64,000 bases of DNA from Streptomyces caeruleatus (GCF_001514235.1 NZ_KQ948930.1:364915-428914), one strand, 5' to 3'; shown: positions 8,545-16,908, counted from the first letter of the stretch. A program made the numbers and translations. Notes: generated by a model from the sequence alone, not told the origin.

Positions 8545-10962
8545 GTGCACGAGATGAGCGACGAGCCGCAGCCGCAGCCGCAGGCGCAGCAGCCGAACGT
8601 GAAGCCCAAGCGGCCGAAGAGGACGGGCTGGCGGCGGATCATCCCGACCTGGCGGATGGTGCTGGGCACCTTCGTCATCGGCACGCTCCTGCTCGCCGGC
8701 CTGTTCTTCCTCGGCTACTCCATGGTCAAGATCCCGCCGGCCAACGCCCTCGCGACCAAGCAGGCCAACGTCTATCTGTACGCGGACGGGTCGGTGATCG
8801 CCCGCGACGGCGAGGTCAACCGGGAGAACGTGACGCTCGCGCAGATCTCCAAGGACGCCCAGCACGCGATCCTGGCCGCCGAGGACCGCGACTTCTACAC
8901 CGAGTCCGCGATCGACCCCAAGGCGATGCTGCGCGCCGGGTGGAACACCGTCACCGGCAAGGGCAAGCAGTCGGGCTCCACGATCACCCAGCAGTACGTG
9001 AAGAACTACTACCTGCGTCAGGAGCAGACCGTCACCCGCAAGGTGAAGGAGTTCTTCATCTCGATCAAGCTGGACCGCGAGAAGAGCAAGGACGAGATCC
9101 TCGAGGGTTACCTCAACACCAGCTTCTTCGGCCGTAACGCCTACGGCATCCAGGCCGCCGCCCAGGCCTACTACGGCATGGACGCGGGGGATCTCGACCC
9201 GGCCCGTGCCGCCTATCTGGCCGCGCTGGTCAACGCGCCCAGCGAGTACGACGTCATCGCCCACCCGGAGAACAAGTCCGCGGCGGTGGCCCGCTGGAAC
9301 TACGTGCTGGACGGCATGGTCACCAAGGGCTGGCTGAAGGAGTCCGAGCGCGCGGGCATGAAGTTCCCGATGCCGAAGGAGGCCTCGACCTCCACCAACC
9401 TCTCCGGTCAGCGCGGTTACATCGTGCAGATCGTGAAGGACTATCTGACCCAGAACAGGATCGTCGACAAGGACTCCCTGGAGGCCGGCGGCTACCGCAT
9501 CACCACCACGCTCCAGAAGGACAAGCAGAACGCCTTCGTCGACGCCGTGAACGACCAGCTGATGTCCAAGCTGGACAAGAAGAACAACAAGGTCGACAAC
9601 TACGTCCGCGCGGGCGGTGCCTCCGTCGACCCGAAGACCGGCAAGGTCGTCGCGATGTACAACGGCATCGACTACGTGAAGCAGTACACCCCGAACGCGA
9701 CCCGCCGGGACTTCCAGGTCGGCTCCACCTTCAAGCCGTTCGTGTTCACCTCCGCCGTGGAGAACGAGTCGACCACGCAGGACGGCCGCCAGATCACCCC
9801 GAACACGATCTATGACGGCACCAACAAGCGCCCCGTGCAGGGCTGGACCGACAGGACCTACGACCCCGAGAACGAGGACCAGCACTCCTACGGCGACATC
9901 ACCGTCCGCTCGGCCACCAACAGCTCCGTCAACGCGGTGTACGCGCAGATGGCCGTCGATGTGGGCCCGGAGAAGGTGAAGGACACCGCGGTCGAGCTCG
10001 GCCTGCCCACCAGCACCCCGGAGCTGTACCCGTCCCCGTCCATCGCGCTGGGCGTGGCCACCGCCAGCGTCCTCGACATGGCGGAGGCCTACGCGACGCT
10101 CGCCAACCACGGCAAGCACGGCACGTACACCATGATCGACCGGGTCACCAAGGACGGCGCCGACGTCATCGAGCTGCCGGAGCGCAAGACCTCCCAGGTC
10201 ATCAGCCGCGAGGCCGCCGACACCACGACGTCCGTGCTCCAGAGCGTCGTCGACAGCGGCACCGCCACCGCGGCCCTCGCCGCAGGCCGTCCGGCCGCGG
10301 GCAAGACCGGTACGGCGGAGGAGGACACCGCCGCCTGGTTCGCCGGCTACACCCCCGACCTGGCCACCGTCGTCTCCGTCATGGGCCAGGACCCGGACAC
10401 GGCGAAGCACAAGTCGCTGTACGGCGTGATGGGCCTGGACCGCATCAACGGCGGTGGCGCGCCCACCGACATCTGGGCGCAGTACACGAAGACGGCGCTG
10501 AAGGACAAGCCGGTCCGCGACTTCGACCTGGAGCTCCAGGAGGGCGCCGACCAGCCGCAGTACCCGACGACGGACCCGACGCAGGGCGACCAGAGCACCG
10601 GCGGCCAGAACGACGGCGGCACCACCGGGGACCCGACGACCGGCGGCCAGGACACCGAGGGCCAGACCGGTGGCGGTGAGACGCCGGGCCAGACGGACGG
10701 CGGCACCACGGGCGACACGACGACCGGCGGCACCGACAACGGCGGCACGACCACCGACGGTGGTACGACGGGCGACACGACGACCGGCGGGACCGACACC
10801 GGCGGCAGCACCGACGGCGGCACCACGGGCGACACGTCCACCGGCGGGACCGACACCGGGGGCAGCACGGGCGGCGACACCTCCACCGGCGGCACGGACA
10901 CCGGCGGCGGAGGGACGACGGGAACCACCGTCGGACCGCAGGGCACCACCCGCAGACAGTGA
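8545..10962 (+). CDS. Bifunctional penicillin-binding protein (class A)
   Basis: 805 residues; builds peptidoglycan at the outer face of the membrane. A proline/glutamine-rich cytoplasmic tail is followed by one membrane helix (about residues 37-60). The glycosyltransferase domain shows AAEDRDFYTE and GSTITQQYVKNYYL. The transpeptidase domain shows SxxK as GSTFKPF (about 394-397), SxN as SSVN (about 460-463) and KTG as GKTGTAEE (about 587). After residue about 675 comes a 130-residue tail of almost only G, T and D in repeats (TGGTDTGGSTDGGTTGDT). AGGAG is 3 bases before the GTG at 8545 and 12 before an in-frame ATG at 8554, so either may be the true start. Confidence 0.92.
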   Translation: MHEMSDEPQPQPQAQQPNVKPKRPKRTGWRRIIPTWRMVLGTFVIGTLLLAGLFFLGYSMVKIPPANALATKQANVYLYADGSVIARDGEVNRENVTLAQISKDAQHAILAAEDRDFYTESAIDPKAMLRAGWNTVTGKGKQSGSTITQQYVKNYYLRQEQTVTRKVKEFFISIKLDREKSKDEILEGYLNTSFFGRNAYGIQAAAQAYYGMDAGDLDPARAAYLAALVNAPSEYDVIAHPENKSAAVARWNYVLDGMVTKGWLKESERAGMKFPMPKEASTSTNLSGQRGYIVQIVKDYLTQNRIVDKDSLEAGGYRITTTLQKDKQNAFVDAVNDQLMSKLDKKNNKVDNYVRAGGASVDPKTGKVVAMYNGIDYVKQYTPNATRRDFQVGSTFKPFVFTSAVENESTTQDGRQITPNTIYDGTNKRPVQGWTDRTYDPENEDQHSYGDITVRSATNSSVNAVYAQMAVDVGPEKVKDTAVELGLPTSTPELYPSPSIALGVATASVLDMAEAYATLANHGKHGTYTMIDRVTKDGADVIELPERKTSQVISREAADTTTSVLQSVVDSGTATAALAAGRPAAGKTGTAEEDTAAWFAGYTPDLATVVSVMGQDPDTAKHKSLYGVMGLDRINGGGAPTDIWAQYTKTALKDKPVRDFDLELQEGADQPQYPTTDPTQGDQSTGGQNDGGTTGDPTTGGQDTEGQTGGGETPGQTDGGTTGDTTTGGTDNGGTTTDGGTTGDTTTGGTDTGGSTDGGTTGDTSTGGTDTGGSTGGDTSTGGTDTGGGGTTGTTVGPQGTTRRQ

Positions 10963-10978
10963 GGTCCGGGCGACCGGC

Positions 10979-11330
10979 TCAGTGACCGCTGGTCGCCTTC
11001 AGCCCCACGACGGCGACCAGCAGCAGGCAGACGAAGAAGATCCGCGCGGCGGTGACCGGCTCCCCCAGCACCACCATGCCGACCACCGCCGCACCGGCCG
11101 CGCCGATGCCCACCCACACGCCGTAGGCGGTGCCGATGGGCAGGGACTTCGCGGCGTACGACAGCAGCACCATGCTGGCGACGATGCCGGCGCCGGTGAA
11201 CACACTGGGGACGAGGCGGGTGAAACCGTCGGTGTACGGGGGTCTGGGGGTGTCCCCCAGATAAGCACAGCATGCCGACCGACCAGCCGACTTCCAGCAG
11301 ACCGGCGACGACGAGCAGGACCCAGGCCAT
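10979..11330 (-). pseudogene. SMR-family small multidrug transporter, disrupted by an insertion
   Basis: The 5' part, from the ATG at 11330, encodes the first helix MAWVLLVVAGLLEVGWSVGM, including the conserved membrane Glu of SMR proteins. The 3' part in another frame encodes helices 2-4 (TGAGIVASMVLLSYAAKSLP, GTAYGVWVGIGAAGAAVVGM). Between the two parts lies a 34-base segment (11237-11270) that replaces about one codon and shifts the frame by one. Without it the frame would read VGM-YTDGFTRLVPSVF, as in SugE/QacE-type proteins of about 107 residues. The gene follows the penicillin-binding protein convergently. It is unlikely to make a working transporter. Confidence 0.75.
11237..11270. repeat. 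34-bp palindromic insertion inside the SMR gene
   Basis: The segment carries a perfect 8-bp inverted repeat with a three-base loop, TCTGGGGGTGTCCCCCAGA at 11243-11261, flanked by GGGGG and by ATAAGCACAG. It is exactly the material that breaks the SMR reading frame. Short G-run/C-run palindromes of this kind are scattered in Streptomyces chromosomes; a related one (GGGGGACCCCC) sits upstream of nagE2 at 16923-16933. Confidence 0.6.
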
Positions 11331-11434
11331 GACGAGCACCTCTCACAAAGACGGAAACCTGGCGGTGCGTCGTCTTTGCCTTCACCCGGTACGGCGCGTC
11401 TCGTCGGGGGCCTTCAAAGCTAGTAAAGAAACGA

Positions 11435-11470
11435 GGAAGGGGCTGGTGACAAAAGCCACCAGCCCCTTCC
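11435..11470 (-). terminator. Hairpin terminator after the GroES-like gene
   Basis: A perfect 14-bp stem (GGAAGGGGCTGGTG with CACCAGCCCCTTCC) around the 8-base loop ACAAAAGC. It lies 21 bases beyond the stop of the minus-strand GroES-like gene and 104 bases before the SMR start. There is no long U tract, which is usual for Streptomyces terminators. Confidence 0.75.
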
Positions 11471-11491
11471 GACCGTCGATCCAGAGGTAGC

Positions 11492-11848
11492 TCAGAGATA
11501 GAGCCCCGTCGAGTCCTCGGACCCCTCGAACCGGTCCGCGGCCACGGCGTGCAGGTCGCGCTCGCGCATGAGCACGTACGCGACGCCGCGCACCTCGACC
11601 TCGGCGCGGTCCTCCGGGTCGTACAGGACCCGGTCGCCGGTCTCCACGGTCCGTACGTTCTGCCCCACCGCGACGACCTCGGCCCAGGCCAGCCGGCGGC
11701 CCACGGCCGCGGTGGCGGGGATGAGGATGCCGCCACCGGAACGCCGCTCACCCTCGCTGGTGTCCTGCCGCACGAGTACACGGTCGTGCAGCATCCGGAT
11801 GGGCAGCTTGTCGTGCTGGCTGCTGTGCTCGTTTCTGTTGGCGCTCAC
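11492..11848 (-). CDS. GroES-like co-chaperonin family protein
   Basis: 118 residues. The central segment IRMLHDRVLVRQDTSEGERR, then GGGILIPATAAVGRRLAWAE and VETGDRVLYDP, matches the Cpn10/GroES fold. However, the C-terminal half differs (YVLMRERDLHAVAADRFEGS), so this is the divergent actinobacterial paralogue rather than the main GroES of a groESL operon. No groEL gene is nearby. The start is a GTG at 11848 because an upstream extension would overlap DUF3618 coding sequence. The DUF3618 gene lies 55 bases upstream on the same strand and could be cotranscribed. Confidence 0.75.
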   Translation of the reverse strand: MSANRNEHSSQHDKLPIRMLHDRVLVRQDTSEGERRSGGGILIPATAAVGRRLAWAEVVAVGQNVRTVETGDRVLYDPEDRAEVEVRGVAYVLMRERDLHAVAADRFEGSEDSTGLYL

Positions 11849-11903
11849 GCCTTTGAACCTACCTGCCTTTGCCGCCCGGGTCCGCCGCCGGGTCCGCCGT
11901 CGT

Positions 11904-12233
11904 TCAGCCCCTGCGGCGCCGGGTGCCGAGGGCCAGCAGGCCCACGAGACCGACGGCGACGAGGGCCACGGGCACGATCCGCTCCAGCCGGGGCGCGCCC
12001 TCCTCGTCGGTGAACTTGGCCCGCACATCGCTCACGGCCCGGTTGACCCCGACGTAGGCCCGTCCGAGCGTGTGGTCGATGTTCGAGACGACCTTGGCCT
12101 TGGCGTCGCCGACGATCGTCTTCGGGTGCACACGCACCCCGATCTCGTCGAGCGTCTCGGCCAGCGTTGCGCGACGGGCCTTGATGTCCGCCTCGATCTG
12201 CGCCGGGGTTCTGGTGTCCGACGTGTCCGCCAC
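11904..12233 (-). CDS. DUF3618 family membrane-associated protein
   Basis: 109 residues. The N-terminal RTPAQIEADIKARRATLAET is the DUF3618 motif. A helical stretch follows, then one C-terminal membrane helix (RIVPVALVAVGLVGLLALG) and a basic end, RRRRG. The layout suggests a cytoplasmic helical domain tethered to the membrane by its tail. The family is widespread in actinobacteria and uncharacterised. The gene is divergent from bcp, with about 95 bases between the starts. Confidence 0.85.
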   Translation of the reverse strand: MADTSDTRTPAQIEADIKARRATLAETLDEIGVRVHPKTIVGDAKAKVVSNIDHTLGRAYVGVNRAVSDVRAKFTDEEGAPRLERIVPVALVAVGLVGLLALGTRRRRG

Positions 12234-12328
12234 GGTTCGGCCTCCGAAGTGAAGCTGATGCTGTTTCCGGACAGTCTGTCAGCTCCACGCCGGACCGCAC
12301 TGTCAGGCTCCCCGGTTACGCTGGTTCG

Positions 12329-12796
12329 ATGAGCGAGCGACTCCAGCCGGGGGACGTGGCCCCCGCCTTCACCCTGCCCGACGCCGACGGCAACGTGGTG
12401 TCCCTGTCGGACCACAAGGGCCGCAAGGTCATCGTGTACTTCTACCCGGCGGCCCTGACGCCCGGCTGCACCAAGCAGGCCTGCGACTTCACGGACAACC
12501 TGGAGCTGCTGGCCGGCGCGGGGTACGACGTCATCGGCGTCTCCCCCGACAAGCCGGAGAAGCTCGCCAAGTTCCGCGAGCAGGAGTCCCTGAAGGTCAC
12601 ACTGCTCGCCGACCCGGAGAAGACGGTCACCGAGGCCTACGGCGCCTACGGCGAGAAGAAGAACTACGGCAAGACCTACCTGGGCGTCATCCGCTCCACG
12701 ATCGTCGTGGACGAGGAGGGCAAGGTCGAGCGGGCGCTGTACAACGTGCGGGCGACCGGCCACGTGGCGAAGATCATCAAGGATCTGGGCATCTGA
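12329..12796 (+). CDS. bcp: Peroxiredoxin, Bcp/PrxQ type
   Basis: 155 residues, a thiol peroxidase that reduces hydrogen peroxide and organic peroxides in the cytoplasm. The motif PAALTPGCTKQACDF contains the peroxidatic Cys in TPGCT and a second Cys five residues later, the arrangement of atypical two-cysteine PrxQ enzymes. The remaining fold is standard (PAFTLPDADGNVVSL, VIVYFYPAA, GVSPDKPEKLAKF). The length is typical for the family. A hairpin follows the stop, before the tRNA gene. Confidence 0.93.
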   Translation: MSERLQPGDVAPAFTLPDADGNVVSLSDHKGRKVIVYFYPAALTPGCTKQACDFTDNLELLAGAGYDVIGVSPDKPEKLAKFREQESLKVTLLADPEKTVTEAYGAYGEKKNYGKTYLGVIRSTIVVDEEGKVERALYNVRATGHVAKIIKDLGI

Positions 12797-12803
12797 CCAC
12801 CCG

Positions 12804-12827
12804 GCCCGGCCAGTAGCATGGCCGGGC
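12804..12827 (+). terminator. Hairpin between bcp and tRNA-Leu
   Basis: An 8-bp stem GCCCGGCC / GGCCGGGC with the 8-base loop AGTAGCAT, starting 7 bases after the bcp stop and ending 8 bases before the tRNA. Probably ends bcp transcription. It has no U-rich tail. Confidence 0.6.
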
Positions 12828-12835
12828 AAGGTCAC

Positions 12836-12922
12836 GCGGCCGTGGTGGAATTGGCAGTCACGCTGGGTTTAGGTCCCAGTGGGGTAACACCCGTGAGGGT
12901 TCGAGTCCCTCCGGCCGCACCA
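12836..12922 (+). tRNA. tRNA-Leu, anticodon UAG
   Basis: The acceptor stem GCGGCCG pairs with CGGCCGC, and the 3' ACCA end is encoded in the gene. The anticodon arm is CTGGG-TTTAGGT-CCCAG with anticodon TAG at 12870-12872. A long variable arm (TGGGGTAACACCCG) marks a class II tRNA. The T arm is GAGGG-TTCGAGT-CCCTC. It decodes CUA/CUN leucine codons. Confidence 0.96.
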
Positions 12923-12930
12923 CTTACTGC

Positions 12931-13536
12931 TCACTGAGCGAGCAGTTCCCGTACGACCGGCACGAGCGCCCGGAACGCCTTGCCCCGGTGGCTGATGGCG
13001 TTCTTCTCCTCGGCGCTCAGCTCGGCACAGGTCCGGCTCTCCCCCTCCGGCTGCAGGATCGGGTCGTACCCGAACCCGTTGGTACCGACGGGCGCATGCC
13101 GCAAGGTGCCCTTGAGCTGCCCCTCGACCACCCGCTCCGTACCGTCCGGCAGGGCCAGCGCGGCGGCGCACGCGAAGTGGGCGCCACGGTGGACGTCATC
13201 GATGTCGCCCAGCTGGGCGAGCAGCAGCTCCAGGTTCGCCTTGTCGTCCCCGTGCCGCCCGGCCCAGCGGGCGGAGAAGATCCCGGGGGCGCCGTTCAGC
13301 ACGTCGACGCACAGCCCCGAGTCGTCGGCGACGGCGGGCAGCCCGGTCGCCTGTGCCAGGGCGTGCGCCTTGAGCAACGCGTTCTCGGCGAAGGTGACGC
13401 CGGTTTCCTTGACGTCGGGGATCTCCGGGTAGGCGTCCGTGCCGACGAGGTCGTGATCGAGACCAGCGTCGGCGAGGATCGCGCGGAGCTCGGTGATCTT
13501 CCCGGCGTTACGGGTGGCGAGGATGAGACGAGTCAT
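12931..13536 (-). CDS. rdgB: Non-canonical purine NTP pyrophosphatase (RdgB/HAM1)
   Basis: 201 residues. It hydrolyses dITP, XTP and ITP to monophosphates, keeping deaminated purines out of nucleic acids. The family motifs are the N-terminal ATRNAGKITELR, the catalytic region LPAVADDSGLCVDVLNG, the GTNGFGYDPIL loop and the C-terminal NAISHRGKAFRAL. The ATG at 13536 gives the family's exact N-terminus (MTRLILATRN). It is convergent with the tRNA (8 bases between the ends). It normally follows rph; here a lipoprotein gene lies between them. Confidence 0.95.
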   Translation of the reverse strand: MTRLILATRNAGKITELRAILADAGLDHDLVGTDAYPEIPDVKETGVTFAENALLKAHALAQATGLPAVADDSGLCVDVLNGAPGIFSARWAGRHGDDKANLELLLAQLGDIDDVHRGAHFACAAALALPDGTERVVEGQLKGTLRHAPVGTNGFGYDPILQPEGESRTCAELSAEEKNAISHRGKAFRALVPVVRELLAQ

Positions 13537-13550
13537 GGCCCCAGTATCCC

Positions 13551-13640
13551 GGGGCGCCGAAGGCGCCCCCCAGGGGCGCGGGGCTGTATCGATATGCGGC
13601 TCCGCCGCGGGGCGCGACCAGCCACAACGAACCCGCAGCC
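13551..13640. repeat. Streptomyces dispersed repeat (GGGGCGCGGGG type) with hairpin
   Basis: The element begins with an 8-bp hairpin, GGGGCGCC-GAA-GGCGCCCC (13551-13569). It continues with AGGGGCGCGGGGCTG, a TCGATATGCGGCTCCGCC segment and GGGCGCGACCAGCCACAACG. The core AGGGGCGCGGGG...GCGCGACCAGCCAC recurs in opposite orientation at 51385-51418 without the middle segment. It occupies the gap between the lipoprotein gene and rdgB and may act as a transcript end. Confidence 0.7.
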
Positions 13641-13665
13641 GCCCGTCCACCCAGCCACGCAGACG

Positions 13666-14070
13666 CTACGGCGTACAAACCTTGGTCAGCTCACCCGCCG
13701 CATCCGTAACAGGGCTGATGTCCGGCGTCTCGTCACCGTTCTTCACCGCGTCACGGACATTGGTGACGGCCGTCTGCAGATCGTCCACGGCCTTGTTGAC
13801 GTCCGCGTCGTCCGTCTTGTCGCCGATCTTGTCGAGGTTCTTGTCGATGGAGGTCAACGACTCCTCCAACTGCGTCGGATCGTTCGCGGCGCTCTCCACG
13901 GCCTGCTGGAGTTCCGTGACGCTGTCGGCGATGGCGTCGGCGGTCTGGACGCAGTCCATCGCCTTGCTGACGGCGTCACAGCCGGTGGTCAGCCCGGCCG
14001 TCAGTCCGACCGCCGCAATGGCTGCGGCGACTGTGGCGATACGGCTCCGGCGGCGTCGGCTCGTGGCCAT
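13666..14070 (-). CDS. Small putative lipoprotein
   Basis: 134 residues. An arginine-rich start (SRRRRSR), a hydrophobic segment and the lipobox LTTGC give a lipoprotein signal, with Cys at about residue 31. The mature part is helical and rich in D, T, A and E, with heptad-like spacing (AIADSVTELQQAVESAAN, then EESLTSIDKNLDKIGDK); it ends in a second Cys (VCTP). It should sit on the outer face of the membrane. No known domain is recognised. It lies between rph and rdgB on the same strand. Confidence 0.75.
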   Translation of the reverse strand: MATSRRRRSRIATVAAAIAAVGLTAGLTTGCDAVSKAMDCVQTADAIADSVTELQQAVESAANDPTQLEESLTSIDKNLDKIGDKTDDADVNKAVDDLQTAVTNVRDAVKNGDETPDISPVTDAAGELTKVCTP

Positions 14071-14221
14071 GGTTGACGTTCCCTCCCTGCTCCCAGGCCT
14101 CGCAGGGCCCCCGTTTGGTCACTGGCCGGGCGTACAGCGGTGTGCCGTACGCCCGTACCCGTAATGACGCCACGCGGGGCCGCTCGGTTGCCCGGAGCTG
14201 CGGCTCTTCTTGGTGCGCCCT

Positions 14222-14974
14222 TTACTTTTCGAGGACGGTATCAAGTGCCTTGCGCTGGAGTTCCGCCAGCTCCCCGCAGCCGGAAACGGCAAGGTCCAGC
14301 AGGGCGTTGAGCTCCTCGCGGGCGAAGGGCTCGGCCTCGGCGGTGCCCTGGACCTCGACGAAGCGGCCGTCGCCGGTGCAGACGACGTTCATGTCGGTGT
14401 CGGCCCTCACGTCCTCCTCGTAGCAGAGGTCGAGGAGCGGGACGCCGCCGACGATGCCGACCGAGACGGCGCTTACGGTGCCGGTGAGCGGCTTGCGGCC
14501 GGCCTTGATCAGCTTCTTGCCCTGCGCCCAGGCGACGGCGTCCGCCAACGCCACGTACGCGCCGGTGATGGCCGCCGTACGCGTGCCGCCGTCGGCCTGG
14601 AGGACGTCGCAGTCGAGGACGATCATGTTCTCGCCGAGCGCCTTGTAGTCGATGACCGCGCGCAGGGAGCGGCCGATGAGGCGGCTGATCTCGTGCGTAC
14701 GGCCGCCGATCTTGCCGCGTACGGACTCGCGGTCGCCGCGGGTGTTGGTGGCGCGGGGCAGCATGGCGTACTCCGCGGTGACCCAGCCCTCGCCGCTGCC
14801 CTTGCGCCAGCGCGGGACGCCTTCAGTGAACGATGCGGTGCACAGGACCTTCGTGTCGCCGAAGGAGACGAGGACGGAGCCCTCCGCGTGCTTGCTCCAG
14901 GCGCGTTCGATGGTGACCGGGCGGAGCTGTCCGGGGGTGCGGCCGTCGATTCGGGGGACTGAGGTAGCTGCCAT
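14222..14974 (-). CDS. rph: Ribonuclease PH
   Basis: 250 residues. A phosphorolytic 3'-5' exoribonuclease that trims tRNA 3' ends. Conserved segments are MPRIDGRTPGQLRPVTIE-like at the N-terminus, RGDRESVRGKIGGRTHEISR with the catalytic basic residues, and the DCDVLQADGGTRTAAITGAY active-site stretch. Length and N-terminus match the family. Rph and RdgB genes are commonly neighbours in actinobacteria. Confidence 0.95.
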   Translation of the reverse strand: MAATSVPRIDGRTPGQLRPVTIERAWSKHAEGSVLVSFGDTKVLCTASFTEGVPRWRKGSGEGWVTAEYAMLPRATNTRGDRESVRGKIGGRTHEISRLIGRSLRAVIDYKALGENMIVLDCDVLQADGGTRTAAITGAYVALADAVAWAQGKKLIKAGRKPLTGTVSAVSVGIVGGVPLLDLCYEEDVRADTDMNVVCTGDGRFVEVQGTAEAEPFAREELNALLDLAVSGCGELAELQRKALDTVLEK

Positions 14975-15001
14975 GGCGCTGAGCCTAGCCCCCCACGGGG
15001 A

Positions 15002-15031
15002 AGGGCCCCTCCCGTGGTGGGAAGGGGCCCT
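15002..15031 (-). terminator. Hairpin terminator between nagF and rph
   Basis: The stem AGGGCCCCT pairs with AGGGGCCCT, extended inward by CCC/GGG with one bulge. It starts 55 bases after the nagF stop on the same strand and ends before rph. It separates the PTS gene from the RNA-processing genes. Confidence 0.7.
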
Positions 15032-15086
15032 CAGGTGTGCGGCCGGGAGTCCCTCAGGGGCTGAACCCCGGGACGATGCCCGCGCT

Positions 15087-15320
15087 TCACATCATGTCTT
15101 CGATCTCCGCCGCGATCGGGTCGGCGTCGGTGCCGATGACGACCTGGATGGCGGTGCCCATCTTCACGACGCCGTGGGCGCCGGCGGCCTTGAGGGCGGT
15201 CTCGTTGACCAGGGCGGGGTCGCTGACCTCGGTGCGGAGCCGGGTGATGCAGCCCTCGATCTCCTCGATGTTGTCGATGCCGCCGAGCCCGGCGACGATC
15301 TTCTCAGCCTTGCTGGCCAT
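15087..15320 (-). CDS. nagF: PTS N-acetylglucosamine-type EIIB component
   Basis: 77 residues, a free-standing EIIB domain. The phosphocysteine motif is EIEGCITRLRTEV, with Cys carrying the phosphate to the sugar. The length equals that of the actinobacterial NagF proteins, in which EIIB is separate from the EIIC permeases encoded next door. GAGGAGACCGAA precedes the ATG. It is divergent from nagE1 and shares an intergenic region with a DasR-like site. DasR repression of nag PTS genes is established in S. coelicolor; here it is inferred from the site. Confidence 0.9.
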   Translation of the reverse strand: MASKAEKIVAGLGGIDNIEEIEGCITRLRTEVSDPALVNETALKAAGAHGVVKMGTAIQVVIGTDADPIAAEIEDMM

Positions 15321-15411
15321 TTCGGTCTCCTCACGCACTGTTGGCTCAACTGTACGAGCGGTTGCGTGGTGCGTACCGAAGGATGACGTCACAGCAACCC
15401 AATCGTCGGTA

Positions 15412-15427
15412 ACTGGTCTACACCACC
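15412..15427. promoter_or_regulatory. DasR-responsive element (dre) between nagF and nagE1
   Basis: ACTGGTCTACACCACC closely matches the published DasR operator of the form ActGGTCTAgACCAgt. It lies 92 bases from the nagF start and 20 bases from the nagE1 start, so it can control both. DasR is a GntR-family repressor released by glucosamine phosphates. Confidence 0.8.
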
Positions 15428-15447
15428 TGACAGGCGGTCGCCAACCC

Positions 15448-16735
15448 ATGAGTGCCGAGACCGAGACCTCCCCCGCCCGCCGGCGGTGGCAGGCCGCGTT
15501 CCAGGGGCTGCAGAAGATGGGCCGCAGCCTCCAGCTCCCGATCGCCGTCCTGCCGGCCGCGGGCATCCTCAACCGCCTCGGCCAGCCGGACGTGTTCGGG
15601 GCGGACGGCCTGGCTGGGACAACGTCTCGAAGGTGATGGACGGCGCGGGCGGCGGACTCCTCGACAGCTCGCTCGGACTGCCGTTGCTGTTCTGCGTAGG
15701 CGTGGCCATCGGCATGGCGAAGAAGGCGGACGGCTCGACGGCGCTGGCGGCGGTGACGGGGTTTCTCGTCTACTACAGCGTGCTTCAGGAGTTCCCGGAG
15801 GACTGCCCGCCCGGGACGAGGGAGATCGTTCCCCTAGGGTGCGCCGCGACCGACGTGACAGGGGTGGAGTACGAGTACCAGAACCCGGGCGTCTTCGGCG
15901 GCATCGTCATCGGTCTGCTGGCGGCCTTCTTCTGGCAGCGCTACCACCGCACGAAGCTGGTGGACTGGCTCGGCTTCTTCAACGGGCGGCGGCTCGTCCC
16001 GATCATCATGGCGTTCGTGGCGATCGTGTTCGCGGTGCTGTGCCTGTGGGTCTGGCCGCCGATCGGTGACGCGCTGGAGAGCTTCAGCGACTGGATGCGG
16101 GACCTGGGCGCCTGGGGCGCGGGCGTGTTGGGGTCGCGAACCGCGCGCTGCTGGTGATCGGGCTGCACCAGTTCCTGAACGTGCCCATCTGGTTCCAGTT
16201 CGGCAGCTACACCACACCCGACGGCGAGGTCGTGCACGGCGACATCAACATGTTCCTCCAGGGCGACCCGAACGCCGGCCTGTTCACCACGGGCTTCTTC
16301 CCGATCATGATGTTCGCGCTGCCGGCCGCGGCCCTCGCCATCACGCACTGCGCCAAGCCGCACCGCCGCAAGGAGATCGCCGGTCTGATGACGTCGGTGG
16401 CGCTGACGTCGTTCGTCACGGGCATCACGGAACCGATCGAGTACTCGTTCATGTTCATCGCCCCGCTGCTGTACGTGGTGCACGCCCTGCTGACGGGTGT
16501 GTCCATGGCGGTGACCTGGGGGCTGGGGGTCCACGACGGGTTCAGCTTCTCGGCCGGCCTGATCGACTACATCATCAACTGGCAGCTGGCCACGAGACCC
16601 TGGGCGATCATTCCGATCGGCCTCTGCTTCGCCGTCGTGTACTACGCGATCTTCCGTTTCGCGATCACGAAGTTCGATCTCAGAACTCCGGGCAGGGAAC
16701 CGGAGGAAGAGGTCGAGGACGTCACGAAGAGCTGA
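15448..16735 (+). pseudogene. nagE1: nagE1-like PTS EIIC permease with two single-base frameshifts
   Basis: Three open segments in different frames together spell one EIIC permease of about 428 residues that aligns throughout with the intact nagE2 product (LQLPIAVLPAAGILNRLG, SLGLPLLFCVGVAIGMAKKA, FTTGFFPIMMFALPAAALAI, SFVTGITEPIEYSFMFIAPL). The frame is lost near 15613 (GGCCTGGCTGGGAC, expected GGCCTGGGCTGGGAC) and again near 16128 (GTGTTGGGGTCGCG, expected one more base after GTGTT). Both look like single-base deletions next to G runs, so sequencing error is as likely as a true pseudogene. No clear ribosome site precedes the ATG. Confidence 0.8.
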
Positions 16736-16830
16736 CCAGAGGTCCACGGATCAGGCACGGATCAGGCACTGCGCGTAGCACTCCGGTTGCGGGTTTCACG
16801 GGTTCCTTATATCGCCCCCACCGTGCTACA

Positions 16831-16863
16831 ACAGGTCTACACCACTCAGTGGTGTAGACCAGA
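16831..16863. promoter_or_regulatory. Two facing DasR-responsive elements upstream of nagE2
   Basis: ACAGGTCTACACCACT (16831-16846) and AGTGGTGTAGACCAGA (16848-16863) are DasR-type operators. Each is a partial palindrome, and together they form a larger inverted repeat with one base between. They lie about 82 bases before the nagE2 start. Double sites suggest tight, possibly cooperative repression. Confidence 0.82.
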
Positions 16864-16908
16864 CGCCGCCGTCTCCTTCTGTCCCCGGGCGGCGCCATGC
16901 CCTCTTCC

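Noticed and set aside
10979..11203. A complete 74-residue membrane protein
   Set aside because: It is the rear part of the SMR gene; the helix with the essential Glu lies in the other frame upstream of the insertion.
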